From Citrobacter sp. On2M (GTDB taxonomy: Bacteria; Pseudomonadota; Gammaproteobacteria; Enterobacterales; Enterobacteriaceae), in the NCBI RefSeq assembly GCF_018035235.1, contig NZ_WPCV01000002.1, positions 806,001-870,000 on the forward strand: a DNA stretch of 64,000 nucleotides, read 5' to 3'. Positions 44,439 through 53,137 of the stretch are shown piece after piece. Each line of letters starts with the position of its first letter. Position 1 is the stretch's first letter. The notes beneath the pieces are model-generated. The model saw only the letters and a program-made list of their open reading frames with translations. It was not told where the DNA came from and ran no database searches. Both the position numbers and the translations under genes were made by a program.

Positions 44439-45358
44439 CAGATATACAACGAGGCTTCACCCATCGGGCGCGTTTTGAAGCGACGGTGGATCCAGAGATA
44501 CTGTTCGGGGGCGCGCATGATCTCTTTTTCGATAATTTTGTTCATATAGGCCGCTGCCTGGCACTCATCAGCCGGGTAACCTTCCATTTCAGGCGTGATG
44601 AACAGGCGATAACCAGAGTTATCTGCTTTTCTCACCATGGTTACGGTCAGCATCGCTGCACCCGACAAACGCGACAGCACGTAGGTACCGTTGGTGGTTG
44701 CCACATCTTTGACGGCAAAGAAGGGAGCAAATGAGCTTCCTTTACGGCCGTAGTCCTGATCGGGAGCAAACCATACGGCTTCTCCTTTTTTCAATGCACC
44801 GACAATACCGCGCAGATTATTTCTGCCGATCATGGCCTTGTTCGAGCGCATACGACCGCGGGTTTGGATCCACTCCATCAACTTATTGTTGTGCGGGCGA
44901 TAGGTTGCCATCATCGGTTGGCAAAGCCCCATAACACGACCGCCCAGCTCGAGCGACATAAAGTGTACGCCGACCACCATCACGCCACGGTTGTGCCTCT
45001 GCGCACGTTTCAGGTTGTCTAATCCTTCTACATCAAACCATTTGCGAACCCTGCGGTCTGACCAGAACCAGGCCATACCCGTTTCAAGAAGCGCCATGCC
45101 GAGTGAGCGAAAATTTTCGTCAACCAGTTTGTCTCTCTCTTCCTGCGACAAATTGGGAAAGCAGAGCTCAAGATTTTTATGGGCAATAGATTCGCGACGT
45201 TTTAAAAATGGTCGCGCCAGCGTTCCTGTACGAGTACCAAGAAAACATAATATTGGATAAGGAAGTTGCACCAGTAACCAGAGCACGCCGACACCAAACC
45301 ACGTGAGCCAATAGCGCGGATGCAAAAACGCGCGTGAAAATTTACATTGGGGGAACAT
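44438..45358 (-). CDS. lpxP: Lipid A palmitoleoyltransferase LpxP
   Basis: The cold-induced acyltransferase adds palmitoleate to Kdo2-lipid IVA at the inner membrane. It has 306 residues with an N-terminal membrane anchor (YWLTWFGVGVLWLLVQLPYP). The catalytic HX4E-type motif is VGVHFMSLELGGR, and ATYRPHNNKLMEWI and WFAPDQDYGRKGSSFAPFF are family blocks. The ATG at 45358 was preferred over a GTG two codons upstream because it restores the E. coli start MFPQCKFSR. Confidence 0.95.
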   Translation of the reverse strand: MFPQCKFSRAFLHPRYWLTWFGVGVLWLLVQLPYPILCFLGTRTGTLARPFLKRRESIAHKNLELCFPNLSQEERDKLVDENFRSLGMALLETGMAWFWSDRRVRKWFDVEGLDNLKRAQRHNRGVMVVGVHFMSLELGGRVMGLCQPMMATYRPHNNKLMEWIQTRGRMRSNKAMIGRNNLRGIVGALKKGEAVWFAPDQDYGRKGSSFAPFFAVKDVATTNGTYVLSRLSGAAMLTVTMVRKADNSGYRLFITPEMEGYPADECQAAAYMNKIIEKEIMRAPEQYLWIHRRFKTRPMGEASLYI

Positions 45359-45795
45359 AAGCACCTGTTGTTGATACGGAATAAATGTATCGCGAAGATT
45401 CTTTGTCTACAGCGTTACTCTCTGATACTGATCGTTAGGCCGCCATGAACGACATTGGTTCCTGTAAAGAGTGTAAAACTGAGTCAGGACAAAACCACGA
45501 GGGGGCATGAATGATCGGACGCACAATGTACACCCGAAGATTAATGTCAGCCAGAAATAATTACTCAAGATTCGTAAATGTTTTTACGGCGATTAAGCGT
45601 AAAAATTAACCTATTTATAATTCGTTGTTTTTATGCAGATAAAAAAATCTTTCAGACAGTTGAATAGTGCGCAGGTCAATGATTTTGTAACTAAGATGTT
45701 GCTTAAATTGCGCAGAAATGGGACTTGTCTTAGAATATAAAGTTAAGGAAGCGTAAGGACTTACGTTAAGTTTACGGCAGACAGGAGGTATCGCT
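45359..45795. other. Intergenic region lpxP–yfdY
   Basis: 437 bases between divergent genes. No convincing ORF, tRNA or strong hairpin is visible. It is AT-rich near yfdY (an AAAAATT/TTTATAA-rich stretch at 45600–45650) and presumably holds both promoters. Confidence 0.5.
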
Positions 45796-46038
45796 ATGCT
45801 CTATTTCTGGATCTTTCTTGTACTAAGCATTTTGGGCGTCAGTTGTTATATCTGGCAGGTTATGGGCGCTGCGGCGTCGATCAGCGCTTTCTTCGGCATG
45901 GCCATCCTTGCGGCATTAATTTACATTTTAACTATGCGGTTGACCAATGGTAACGAAATGGTAACCGGATTATTTCTTTTTATTGCTCCTGCATGCGGTT
46001 TGATTATTCGCTTCATGGTGGGTTACGGTAAGCAATAA
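45796..46038 (+). CDS. yfdY: DUF2545 membrane protein YfdY
   Basis: An 80-residue protein with about three membrane helices (FWIFLVLSILGVSCYIWQVM, FFGMAILAALIYILTM, GLFLFIAPACGLIIRFMVGYG). It matches E. coli YfdY in length and sequence and lies next to lpxP as in E. coli. AGGAGG precedes the ATG. Function unknown. Confidence 0.9.
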   Translation: MLYFWIFLVLSILGVSCYIWQVMGAAASISAFFGMAILAALIYILTMRLTNGNEMVTGLFLFIAPACGLIIRFMVGYGKQ

Positions 46039-46146
46039 TTTTGAATGTTACGATTAGCAATAAATATCACGTTGAGATATTTATTCTTTATCTGAATTTA
46101 TTGAAGTGCCAGCATCGCTGGCACTTTTTTGCGAGACTGAAATTGA

Positions 46147-47538
46147 TTAGCGGGCATCGGCCAACTGCAGTGATGCTTCCTCTTGCTGAGCATTTTTTCG
46201 TTGTTGTTCGAGCTCCAGAGCGCCACGATGAGAGAGGTAGCAGAACAGGATGCAGCAGACAATCCCACCCATCAGCAGATAGAAGCCACCATGCCATCCC
46301 ATTTTGTCGACCATGACACCAAACAGGCTGGTCCCCAGCGATGCGCCAAAAATGTAGCTCATAAATCCGCGTAGTCCTACCGCAGAACCTACTGCGAAGC
46401 TGGGCACGATTTCCATCGTCTGAACGGAAGCGAGGAACTGCGGAACATAAATCAGGCAACCCACGATGGCGGCAAAAATTGTGACCATCAGCAGCGACTC
46501 GCTTTTCCAGTAGCCGATCAGGCAGACAAAAATCAGCGCCATACAAATCATAGCCAGCGGCATGCGACGGCCTTTAAACAGTTTATCGGTGAGCCAGCCC
46601 GCCAGTAATGTGGAAGGAATTGCCGCCCATTCGAAAAACAGAAACGCTATGCTCATTTGCTCTTTGGAGAAATGTTTTTCGGTTAATAAATAAATTGGCA
46701 GCCAGCTAATCATGCCAAAACGCACCATATAGACAAAGACGTCTACCAGTGAAACATACCAGGCATTTTTATTCCGCAATACATAAGTACAGAAGATCTG
46801 GAAGGCGCTCATATTTTCTGGCGCCTGGTCAGCGTGTCGGGAATTTAATACGACTTTTTCTTCTGGCATCATTTGTTCCAGAGCCGGTAAGCCTTCCTGG
46901 CGCGGTGAACCTTTCCCCAGCATCAGCACAATAAAAGCAAACAGTACGGCAACACCGGCCGGGACAATATAGCTGGCACTTTGCCAGTGTTCACTCCCTA
47001 AAATGGCAAAGGCAGCACCCACAATCGGGGCGACAATACCACCGCCAACGTTGTGTGAGATATTCCAGAATGCGCCGACACGTCCACGCTCTTTACGTGG
47101 AAACCAGTTAGCGATGGTAATAAATGAGGGGCCAACGCCCATCCCCTGGAACAAACCGTTGAAAACGACTAGGGCGGCAAAAATCCAGAACCCGGTACTG
47201 AATCCCAGGCCTACGTTGACGATAGCACACAGTATCAGGCCGCATGCCATGAACACTTTCGGGCTGGCCTTGTCCGCCAGACTGCTCATAACACCTTTAC
47301 TGATCCCATAGGCAATCAGCATACAGCTGCTGAGTAAACCGATCTGCGTGGCGCTGAGATCCAGATGTTCCTTCAGGTACGGAGTCGAGAGGGTAAAGTT
47401 ATTGCGCACAATATAGTACGCAAGATAGCCAAGAAATACGCTGAGTAATGCCTGAATGCGGTATCGGCCATAAGTTTCCTGGACTTTCTCCGCCGGGACT
47501 TTATTTGCCGCTGTCCCTGCCTTAAATATTGATAACAT
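46147..47538 (-). CDS. pgtP: Phosphoglycerate:phosphate antiporter PgtP
   Basis: A 463-residue MFS organophosphate:phosphate antiporter (UhpT/GlpT family) importing 2- and 3-phosphoglycerate and PEP. Twelve membrane segments are present. The family signature is GYLAYYIVRNNFTLSTPYLKE, with FNGLFQGMGVGPSFITIANWF and RGRVGAFWNISHNVGGGIVAP following. The ATG at 47538 has AGGTGA upstream and gives the Salmonella length; the longer frame from 47607 is unlikely. It is divergent from pgtCBA, the induction system. Confidence 0.95.
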   Translation of the reverse strand: MLSIFKAGTAANKVPAEKVQETYGRYRIQALLSVFLGYLAYYIVRNNFTLSTPYLKEHLDLSATQIGLLSSCMLIAYGISKGVMSSLADKASPKVFMACGLILCAIVNVGLGFSTGFWIFAALVVFNGLFQGMGVGPSFITIANWFPRKERGRVGAFWNISHNVGGGIVAPIVGAAFAILGSEHWQSASYIVPAGVAVLFAFIVLMLGKGSPRQEGLPALEQMMPEEKVVLNSRHADQAPENMSAFQIFCTYVLRNKNAWYVSLVDVFVYMVRFGMISWLPIYLLTEKHFSKEQMSIAFLFFEWAAIPSTLLAGWLTDKLFKGRRMPLAMICMALIFVCLIGYWKSESLLMVTIFAAIVGCLIYVPQFLASVQTMEIVPSFAVGSAVGLRGFMSYIFGASLGTSLFGVMVDKMGWHGGFYLLMGGIVCCILFCYLSHRGALELEQQRKNAQQEEASLQLADAR

Positions 47539-47888
47539 ATCATCACCTAAATTTTTATTGATGTGAATATCAGGGTTTTTCGCTGGGAAGAGTGGAATAG
47601 ACGGCAAAGAAACTCAAGTTGATGATATGTGTCACTATTGACACAATTTATGCACGGCATGGCTTATTTTGACTCTTTTTTAATAATGAATTTTAAAGAT
47701 CATTCTTTTATAGTCGTTTTTATCATCGGTGTGTGCGGATATTAACAAATTCAGGCTGCATTTTCGGGTAATCTTTACGCATGTTGCTACTTTCTGTTTG
47801 GTTATTCTGAGAATAACCTTATTCTTCCCTTGTCGTGATAAACGGGTAAATTTTGTCTCAATATTATTTTTTGCACATGTTGGTATTT
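47539..47888. promoter_or_regulatory. Divergent pgtP–pgtC regulatory region
   Basis: 350 AT-rich bases between pgtP and pgtC, without another credible gene. PgtA, the response regulator of the system, would be expected to act here on pgtP. No consensus site can be named. Confidence 0.4.
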
Positions 47889-49151
47889 ATGAACGGGATC
47901 ACAAACAGACTTTTAGGATGGGGGCATTTTTGGGCGATCTCGCTTTGTTTTATGTCACTGTCAGCGAGCTGTCTGGGCCAGAGTAAAGAGCTGGTGATGG
48001 CGACAACCTTTTCCCCAGGGGCAACAGCCTGGATTATCCAGCGCTGGCAAACGGAGCCGGGGTCAGTGATGATTCGCACGCTAAACCGGACCAGCAGTTC
48101 GCTGGAACAACTGCTGGATAATGCGAATGCGGAAAACGTCGATCTGATTTTGACCTCATCGCCCATGCTGTTGCAGCATCTTCAGGAGCATCAGAAGCTG
48201 GCACCTTTCGATAATGTGTTGCCGGAAAGTCAGCGGCTGGTGCCTGATTCGATTCGTTCGACCTCCGTGGCTGTGGCGATATCTGGTTTTGGCCTGTTGA
48301 TAAATCGTTCTGCGTTGGCGGCAAGGCATCTGTCGCCTCCTGCCGACTGGGGAGATTTAACGCAGCCTAAATATCAGAACGCGCTGCTGATGAGTAGCCC
48401 GTCGCGTTCCGATACCAATCATCTGATGGTTGAGTCGTTGTTGCAGCAAAAAGGGTGGGAAGAGGGCTGGGCGACGTTGTTGGCCAGCGCCGGTAATCTT
48501 GTAACGATTTCATCACGCAGTTTTGGCGTGGCCGATAAAATTAAGAGCGGTTTAGGCGTTGCGGGGCCGGTCATTGATAACTATGCCAACCTGTTGCTTA
48601 ACGATCCGCACCTGGCTTTTACCTATTTTCCTCGCTCGGCGGTGTCGCCGACCTATGTTGCCGTTCTTAAGAATAGCCAGCACGGCAATGAAGCGCGTCG
48701 GTTTATTCGCTATCTGTTAAGCCCGGAAGGACAACGGATCCTTGCGGATGCTAACACGGGTAAATATCCGGTCACGCAGCTCGCGCCAGATAATCCACGT
48801 GCCGCTCAGCAGGCTATTTTGATGAACCAGCCTGCGCTTAATTACCGACTGATCCTGAAGCGGCAACAACTGGTGCAGAGGATGTTTGATACTGCCATCA
48901 GTTTTCGACTCGCACAGCTGAAGGATGCCTGGCGGGCGCTATACAGTGCGGAAGCGCGCCTGAAACGGCCGCTACCTGAAATAAGAGCACTGCTGACCAG
49001 CGTCCCGATAGACGCCAGAAGTAGTGAAGATGAGGCCTGGCTGGCGCAATTTGACAATAAAAGCGTGGCCGAACAGCAGATGATGGAGTGGCAGCTCTGG
49101 TTTCTTAACAATCAGCGTCAGGCGATATCCAAACTGGAAGAGTTAAAATGA
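47889..49151 (+). CDS. pgtC: Phosphoglycerate transport regulatory protein PgtC
   Basis: A periplasmic binding-protein-like regulator that works with PgtB in sensing phosphoglycerate. A signal-like hydrophobic N-terminus (LGWGHFWAISLCFMSLSASCLG) precedes ELVMATTFSPGATAWII, after which the sequence follows the Salmonella protein closely. It ends with a helical region. The exact start is uncertain: ATG at 47889 (420 residues) was chosen because the upstream candidates lack a ribosome site. The stop overlaps the pgtB start by ATGA. Confidence 0.88.
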   Translation: MNGITNRLLGWGHFWAISLCFMSLSASCLGQSKELVMATTFSPGATAWIIQRWQTEPGSVMIRTLNRTSSSLEQLLDNANAENVDLILTSSPMLLQHLQEHQKLAPFDNVLPESQRLVPDSIRSTSVAVAISGFGLLINRSALAARHLSPPADWGDLTQPKYQNALLMSSPSRSDTNHLMVESLLQQKGWEEGWATLLASAGNLVTISSRSFGVADKIKSGLGVAGPVIDNYANLLLNDPHLAFTYFPRSAVSPTYVAVLKNSQHGNEARRFIRYLLSPEGQRILADANTGKYPVTQLAPDNPRAAQQAILMNQPALNYRLILKRQQLVQRMFDTAISFRLAQLKDAWRALYSAEARLKRPLPEIRALLTSVPIDARSSEDEAWLAQFDNKSVAEQQMMEWQLWFLNNQRQAISKLEELK

Positions 49152-51157
49152 AAGGTGGCTCGATACTGCAGCGCCTGCGTCAGCTCAGCATCAGCAGCAG
49201 CCTGCGAGGCGCGTTTCTGATGGGCGCACTACTGACGCTGAGCGTAAGTTGCGTCAGTTTGTACTCCTGGCATGAGCAGAGCTCGCAGATACGCTATTCG
49301 CTCGATGATTACTTCCCACGAGTGCATTCTGCTTTTTTGATTGAAGGGAATCTGAACCTGGTTGTGGATCAACTGAATGAGTTTCTGTTAGCCCCCAACA
49401 CGACGGTGAGATTGCAACTGCGCAATCAAATTATTGCACACCTGGACAAAATTGAAGGGTTGAGCCGCGGGCTTCAGTCGACAGAACAGCAGCAGCTGGC
49501 GGTGATGTTGCAAGATAGTCGGGCGCTGATGGCGGAGCTGGACCGGGTGCTCTACAACATGTTTCTCGTACGCGAAAAAGTCAGCGAACTCTCTGCGCGT
49601 ATCGACTGGCTCCACGATGATTTTACTACCGAGCTGAATTCGCTGGTGCAGGATTTTACCTGGCAGCAGGGAACGTTGCTGGATCAAATCGAGGCCAAAA
49701 ACGGCGATGCGGCGCTGTATCTCAAGCGTGCCAGAGAGGTGCAAAACGAGCAGCAACAGGTCTACACCCTGGCAAGAATTGAAAATCAGATCGTGGATGA
49801 TTTACGCGACAGGCTCAATGAACTGAAGTCGGGTAGTGACGACGGCATGTTGGTGGAGAATCACATCCGCTATCTGGAGAATCTGAAGAAAACGGCGGAT
49901 GAAAATATCCGTACCCTCGATGACTGGCCCAGCACAATCACCTTGCGGCAAACCATTGATGAGCTGCTGGAAATCGGGATGATGAAAAATAAAATGCCCG
50001 ATACGATGCGTGATTATGTCGCCGCACAAAAAGCGCTCGTTGATGCCAACCGTGTCCGAGAAGCAACGCTCGGGCGCTTTCGAACGCTGCTTGAGGCGCA
50101 GTTGGGAAGCAGCCATCAGCAAATGCAGATGTTTAACCAACGGCTGGAACAAATTGTTCGTGTCAGCGGGGGACTTATTCTACTGGCGACGCTGCTGGCG
50201 CTACTTCTTGCCTGGGGGCTTAACCACTATTTTATTCGTTCACGTCTGGTGAAGCGTTTTACCGCGCTCAACCAGGCTGTGGTGCAAATTGGCCTTGGCA
50301 GAACGGATGCCACTATCCCGGTTTATGGGCGCGATGAGCTGGGGCGTATCGCAAGATTGCTGCGCCATACTCTGGGTCAGTTGAGTTCGCAGAAAAATCA
50401 GCTTGAGCTGGAGGTGGCAGAGCGCAAGGAGATTGAGTCCGATCTCCGGGCAACGCAGGATGAACTGATCCAGACGGCAAAATTGGCGGTGGTTGGCCAG
50501 ACCATGACCACGCTGGCACACGAGATTAACCAACCGCTGAACGCGCTGTCGATGTACCTGTTTACGGCGGGAAGGGCAATTGAACAAGGGCAATCCGTTC
50601 AGGCCAGAAGTACATTAACCAAAGCTGAGGGGCTGGTTACCCGTATTGACGCCATTATCCGCTCACTGCGTCAGTTTGCTCGTCGGGCCGAACCGGGCGC
50701 ACCTTTGCATCCGGTCGATCTCCGACAAACATTCAGCGCTGCCTGGGAACTGTTGGCCATGCGACATAAGCCGCAGCAGGGTACGCTGACGCTTCCCGAC
50801 CACAGCGTATGGGTGACAGGTGATGAAGTGCGTATTCAGCAGGTGCTGGTAAACGTACTGGCAAATGCGCTGGACGCCTGCCCAACTGCCGCACAAATAG
50901 AGGTCTACTGGCAGGCTGAGGGTAGCCGATTGTGCGTCTTTGTCAGTGATAACGGTCCCGGCTGGCCTGAGGCATTATTGCCATCGCTGTTAAAGCCGTT
51001 TACTACCAGTAAGGATGTGGGTCTCGGTATCGGCTTATCGATTTGTGTATCGTTAATGGGGCAAATGAATGGCGAGCTGCGCCTTGCGTCGACACTGGGG
51101 CGTAATGCCTGCGTCGTTCTGCAATTTAATCTGACGGATGTAAACGATGTTGAGTGA
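49148..51157 (+). CDS. pgtB: Sensor histidine kinase PgtB
   Basis: A 669-residue inner-membrane kinase. An N-terminal membrane helix (GAFLMGALLTLSVSCVSLYSW) precedes a long periplasmic helical domain, a second helix (GGLILLATLLALLLAWGL) and HAMP. The HisKA box is TLAHEINQPLNALSMYLF near residue 460, and the HATPase motifs are NVLANALDACP and DNGPGWPE. It pairs with PgtC on the outside and PgtA on the inside. Overlaps both neighbours, so the three genes form one operon. Confidence 0.94.
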   Translation: MKGGSILQRLRQLSISSSLRGAFLMGALLTLSVSCVSLYSWHEQSSQIRYSLDDYFPRVHSAFLIEGNLNLVVDQLNEFLLAPNTTVRLQLRNQIIAHLDKIEGLSRGLQSTEQQQLAVMLQDSRALMAELDRVLYNMFLVREKVSELSARIDWLHDDFTTELNSLVQDFTWQQGTLLDQIEAKNGDAALYLKRAREVQNEQQQVYTLARIENQIVDDLRDRLNELKSGSDDGMLVENHIRYLENLKKTADENIRTLDDWPSTITLRQTIDELLEIGMMKNKMPDTMRDYVAAQKALVDANRVREATLGRFRTLLEAQLGSSHQQMQMFNQRLEQIVRVSGGLILLATLLALLLAWGLNHYFIRSRLVKRFTALNQAVVQIGLGRTDATIPVYGRDELGRIARLLRHTLGQLSSQKNQLELEVAERKEIESDLRATQDELIQTAKLAVVGQTMTTLAHEINQPLNALSMYLFTAGRAIEQGQSVQARSTLTKAEGLVTRIDAIIRSLRQFARRAEPGAPLHPVDLRQTFSAAWELLAMRHKPQQGTLTLPDHSVWVTGDEVRIQQVLVNVLANALDACPTAAQIEVYWQAEGSRLCVFVSDNGPGWPEALLPSLLKPFTTSKDVGLGIGLSICVSLMGQMNGELRLASTLGRNACVVLQFNLTDVNDVE

Positions 51158-52394
51158 TGAATATTCTGTTCTGTTGATTGATGATGATGCCGATGTTCTC
51201 GACGCTTACACGCTGTTGCTTGAACAGGAGGGGTATCGTGTCTACGCATGCAGTAATCCTTTTGATGCCCGAAACTGGCTGCAGGCTGACTGGCCGGGGA
51301 TTGTTCTGAGTGATGTATGTATGCCCGGGTGCAATGGGATCGATCTGATGACGCTGTTCCATCAGGATGATAATCAGCTGCCAATCCTGCTTATTACCGG
51401 GCATGGCGACGTTCCGATGGCGGTGGAAGCCGTAAAGAAAGGCGCATGGGACTTTCTGCAAAAGCCGGTCGATCCCGGCAAACTGCTGTCGCTGGTTGAT
51501 GATGCGCTGCGTCAGAGAAAATCCGTGATTGCTCGTCGCCATTATTGCCAACAAAAGCTCCAGGTGGAATTGCTCGGTTACAGTGACTGGGTTAATCAGT
51601 ATCGTCGGCGCCTGCAGCAACTGGCGGAAACGGATATCGCCGTCTGGTTTTATGGCGAGCCGGGAACGGGGCGCATGACCGGAGCCCGTTATTTGCATCA
51701 GTTTGGACGTAGCGCGGAGGGACCGTTCATCCGCGGTGAACTGACGCCCGGGAATACGGGACAACTCAATGACCTTATTGCACAGGCGCAAGGAGGAACG
51801 CTGGTTCTCAGCCATATTGAGTGCCTGACGAGCGAACAGCAGCACCATCTGGTGCACTTGCAAAGCCTGGAGCGGCGCCCGTTTCGTCTGATAGGCATTG
51901 GCGGCGCATCGTTGGTGGAACTGGCAGCAACCAATCAAATTGCGGCTGAACTTTATTACTGTTTCGCGATGACACAGATTGGTTGCCTGCCGCTGTCTCA
52001 GCGACCGGATGATATTGAGCCGCTGTTTCGTCACTATCTGCAGAAAGCCTGTCTGCGCCTGAACCATCCCGTGCCCGACGTTGAAGGCGATTTATTGAAA
52101 GGCATGCGGCGTCGCGTGTGGTTAAGTAATGTCCGGGAACTGGCGAATGCCGCTGAACTTTTTGCCGTTGGGCTACTTCCGCTGGCTGAAACCGCGAATC
52201 CGCAATTGCATTTGCTGGAACCGACACCGCTCGATCGTCGGGTTGAAGAGTACGAGCGACAGATCATTACTGAAGCGCTGAATATTCACCAGGGGCGAAT
52301 TAATGAAGTAGCGGAGTATTTACAAATCCCGCGTAAAAAACTGTATTTACGCATGAGAAAATACGGGCTGAGCAAAGAGCACTACAAGTTTTAG
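51147..52394 (+). CDS. pgtA: NtrC-like response regulator PgtA with degenerate AAA+ domain
   Basis: A 415-residue regulator. The receiver has D56 in IVLSDVCMPGCNGID. The central domain resembles AAA+ sigma-54 activators but is degenerate: Walker A reads GEPGTGRM with Arg176 where Lys is expected, Walker B is TLVLSHIE instead of TLFLDEIG-type, and no GAFTGA loop is present. A Fis-type HTH ends the protein (GRINEVAEYLQIPRKKLYLRM). It probably activates pgtP without sigma-54. It overlaps pgtB by 11 bases. Confidence 0.93.
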   Translation: MLSDEYSVLLIDDDADVLDAYTLLLEQEGYRVYACSNPFDARNWLQADWPGIVLSDVCMPGCNGIDLMTLFHQDDNQLPILLITGHGDVPMAVEAVKKGAWDFLQKPVDPGKLLSLVDDALRQRKSVIARRHYCQQKLQVELLGYSDWVNQYRRRLQQLAETDIAVWFYGEPGTGRMTGARYLHQFGRSAEGPFIRGELTPGNTGQLNDLIAQAQGGTLVLSHIECLTSEQQHHLVHLQSLERRPFRLIGIGGASLVELAATNQIAAELYYCFAMTQIGCLPLSQRPDDIEPLFRHYLQKACLRLNHPVPDVEGDLLKGMRRRVWLSNVRELANAAELFAVGLLPLAETANPQLHLLEPTPLDRRVEEYERQIITEALNIHQGRINEVAEYLQIPRKKLYLRMRKYGLSKEHYKF

Positions 52395-52428
52395 TCGACA
52401 GTGTCAGGGGATAAGTGACGTCGATAGT

Positions 52429-52460
52429 ATTTCGGTGGCGGCGTTGGCGTTCACCGAAAT
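52429..52460. other. Inverted repeat between pgtA and the YaiL-like gene
   Basis: ATTTCGGTG ... CACCGAAAT, a 9-bp perfect stem with a 14-base GC-rich loop between two convergent genes. It lacks a T run but could form a transcript-end hairpin. Confidence 0.4.
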
Positions 52461-52484
52461 ACATAACGAATATCTGTTTTTTTC

Positions 52485-53024
52485 TTACCACATTAAATCA
52501 TCAGGGATGACGAAATCAGCATATGGATCGTCTTCGTCCTTCGCTTCCTGACTCAGCTCGCAATTTAAAACAATATAGCTTGCGTCACGCTGTGCAATCT
52601 TGTCGGCAACGACAGCCGGAATGATGGCGTATTCGCTCTCGCTGCCGTTTTCCGCCGTCAGTCGGGCTATGGCCAGACGGCCTTTAATCAGCTGAGACTG
52701 CGTCACTTTATCAACATAGACTTTTTTGATCAGATTATTATCAGTGAAGTTGTACCCAATATCGCCACTGGTAATGGTGATTTTGTTCATCTCAATCAGT
52801 TGCTTGATCTGCGCTTTATACTCTTTAGATTGAACGGCTTGCTTCTGCTGCTCACTGAGCTGTTTGTCGCGCTCAATTTGCGCTTTTTTATTCTCTTCAA
52901 CCGCTTCTCTGGCTTCACGAGCCTGAACGCGTGACTTCTTCGCCGTTCTTTGCACTTTGGCCATTTTTTTGCTGCTGACCAGACCTGCTTTAAGCATCTG
53001 TTCTTGTAGGGTAAGTTTTGTCAT
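52485..53024 (-). CDS. YaiL-like DUF2058 protein
   Basis: A 179-residue soluble protein. The long charged coiled-coil N-terminus (AKKSRVQAREAREAVEENKK) precedes the DUF2058 core (IKQLIEMNKITITSGDIGYNF) and an acidic tail DEDDPYADFVIPDDLMW. It resembles E. coli YaiL over its whole length, but yaiL lies elsewhere in E. coli, so this is either a relocated copy or a paralogue. It may bind nucleic acid; function unknown. It sits at the junction between pgt and the acid island. Confidence 0.85.
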   Translation of the reverse strand: MTKLTLQEQMLKAGLVSSKKMAKVQRTAKKSRVQAREAREAVEENKKAQIERDKQLSEQQKQAVQSKEYKAQIKQLIEMNKITITSGDIGYNFTDNNLIKKVYVDKVTQSQLIKGRLAIARLTAENGSESEYAIIPAVVADKIAQRDASYIVLNCELSQEAKDEDDPYADFVIPDDLMW

Positions 53025-53112
53025 TGTCGCTTCTAATCCAATAAAATCGTTGTAAGGATTATAACCTTAACGTTCGACGGGATGCCAGAATGGGGAAGCG
53101 TTCTCAAGATAG

Positions 53113-53133
53113 CCCACGGATTCACTCCGTGGG
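53113..53133 (-). terminator. Possible terminator of the AraC-type gene
   Basis: CCCACGGA-TTCAC-TCCGTGGG hairpin just past the stop of the leftward AraC-type gene. The minus-strand side lacks a long T run. Confidence 0.4.
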
Positions 53134-53137
53134 TAGT

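Noticed and set aside
51126-52067. 313-codon minus-strand frame over pgtA
   Set aside because: Antisense shadow of a gene with clear receiver and HTH motifs; no own ribosome site or family features.
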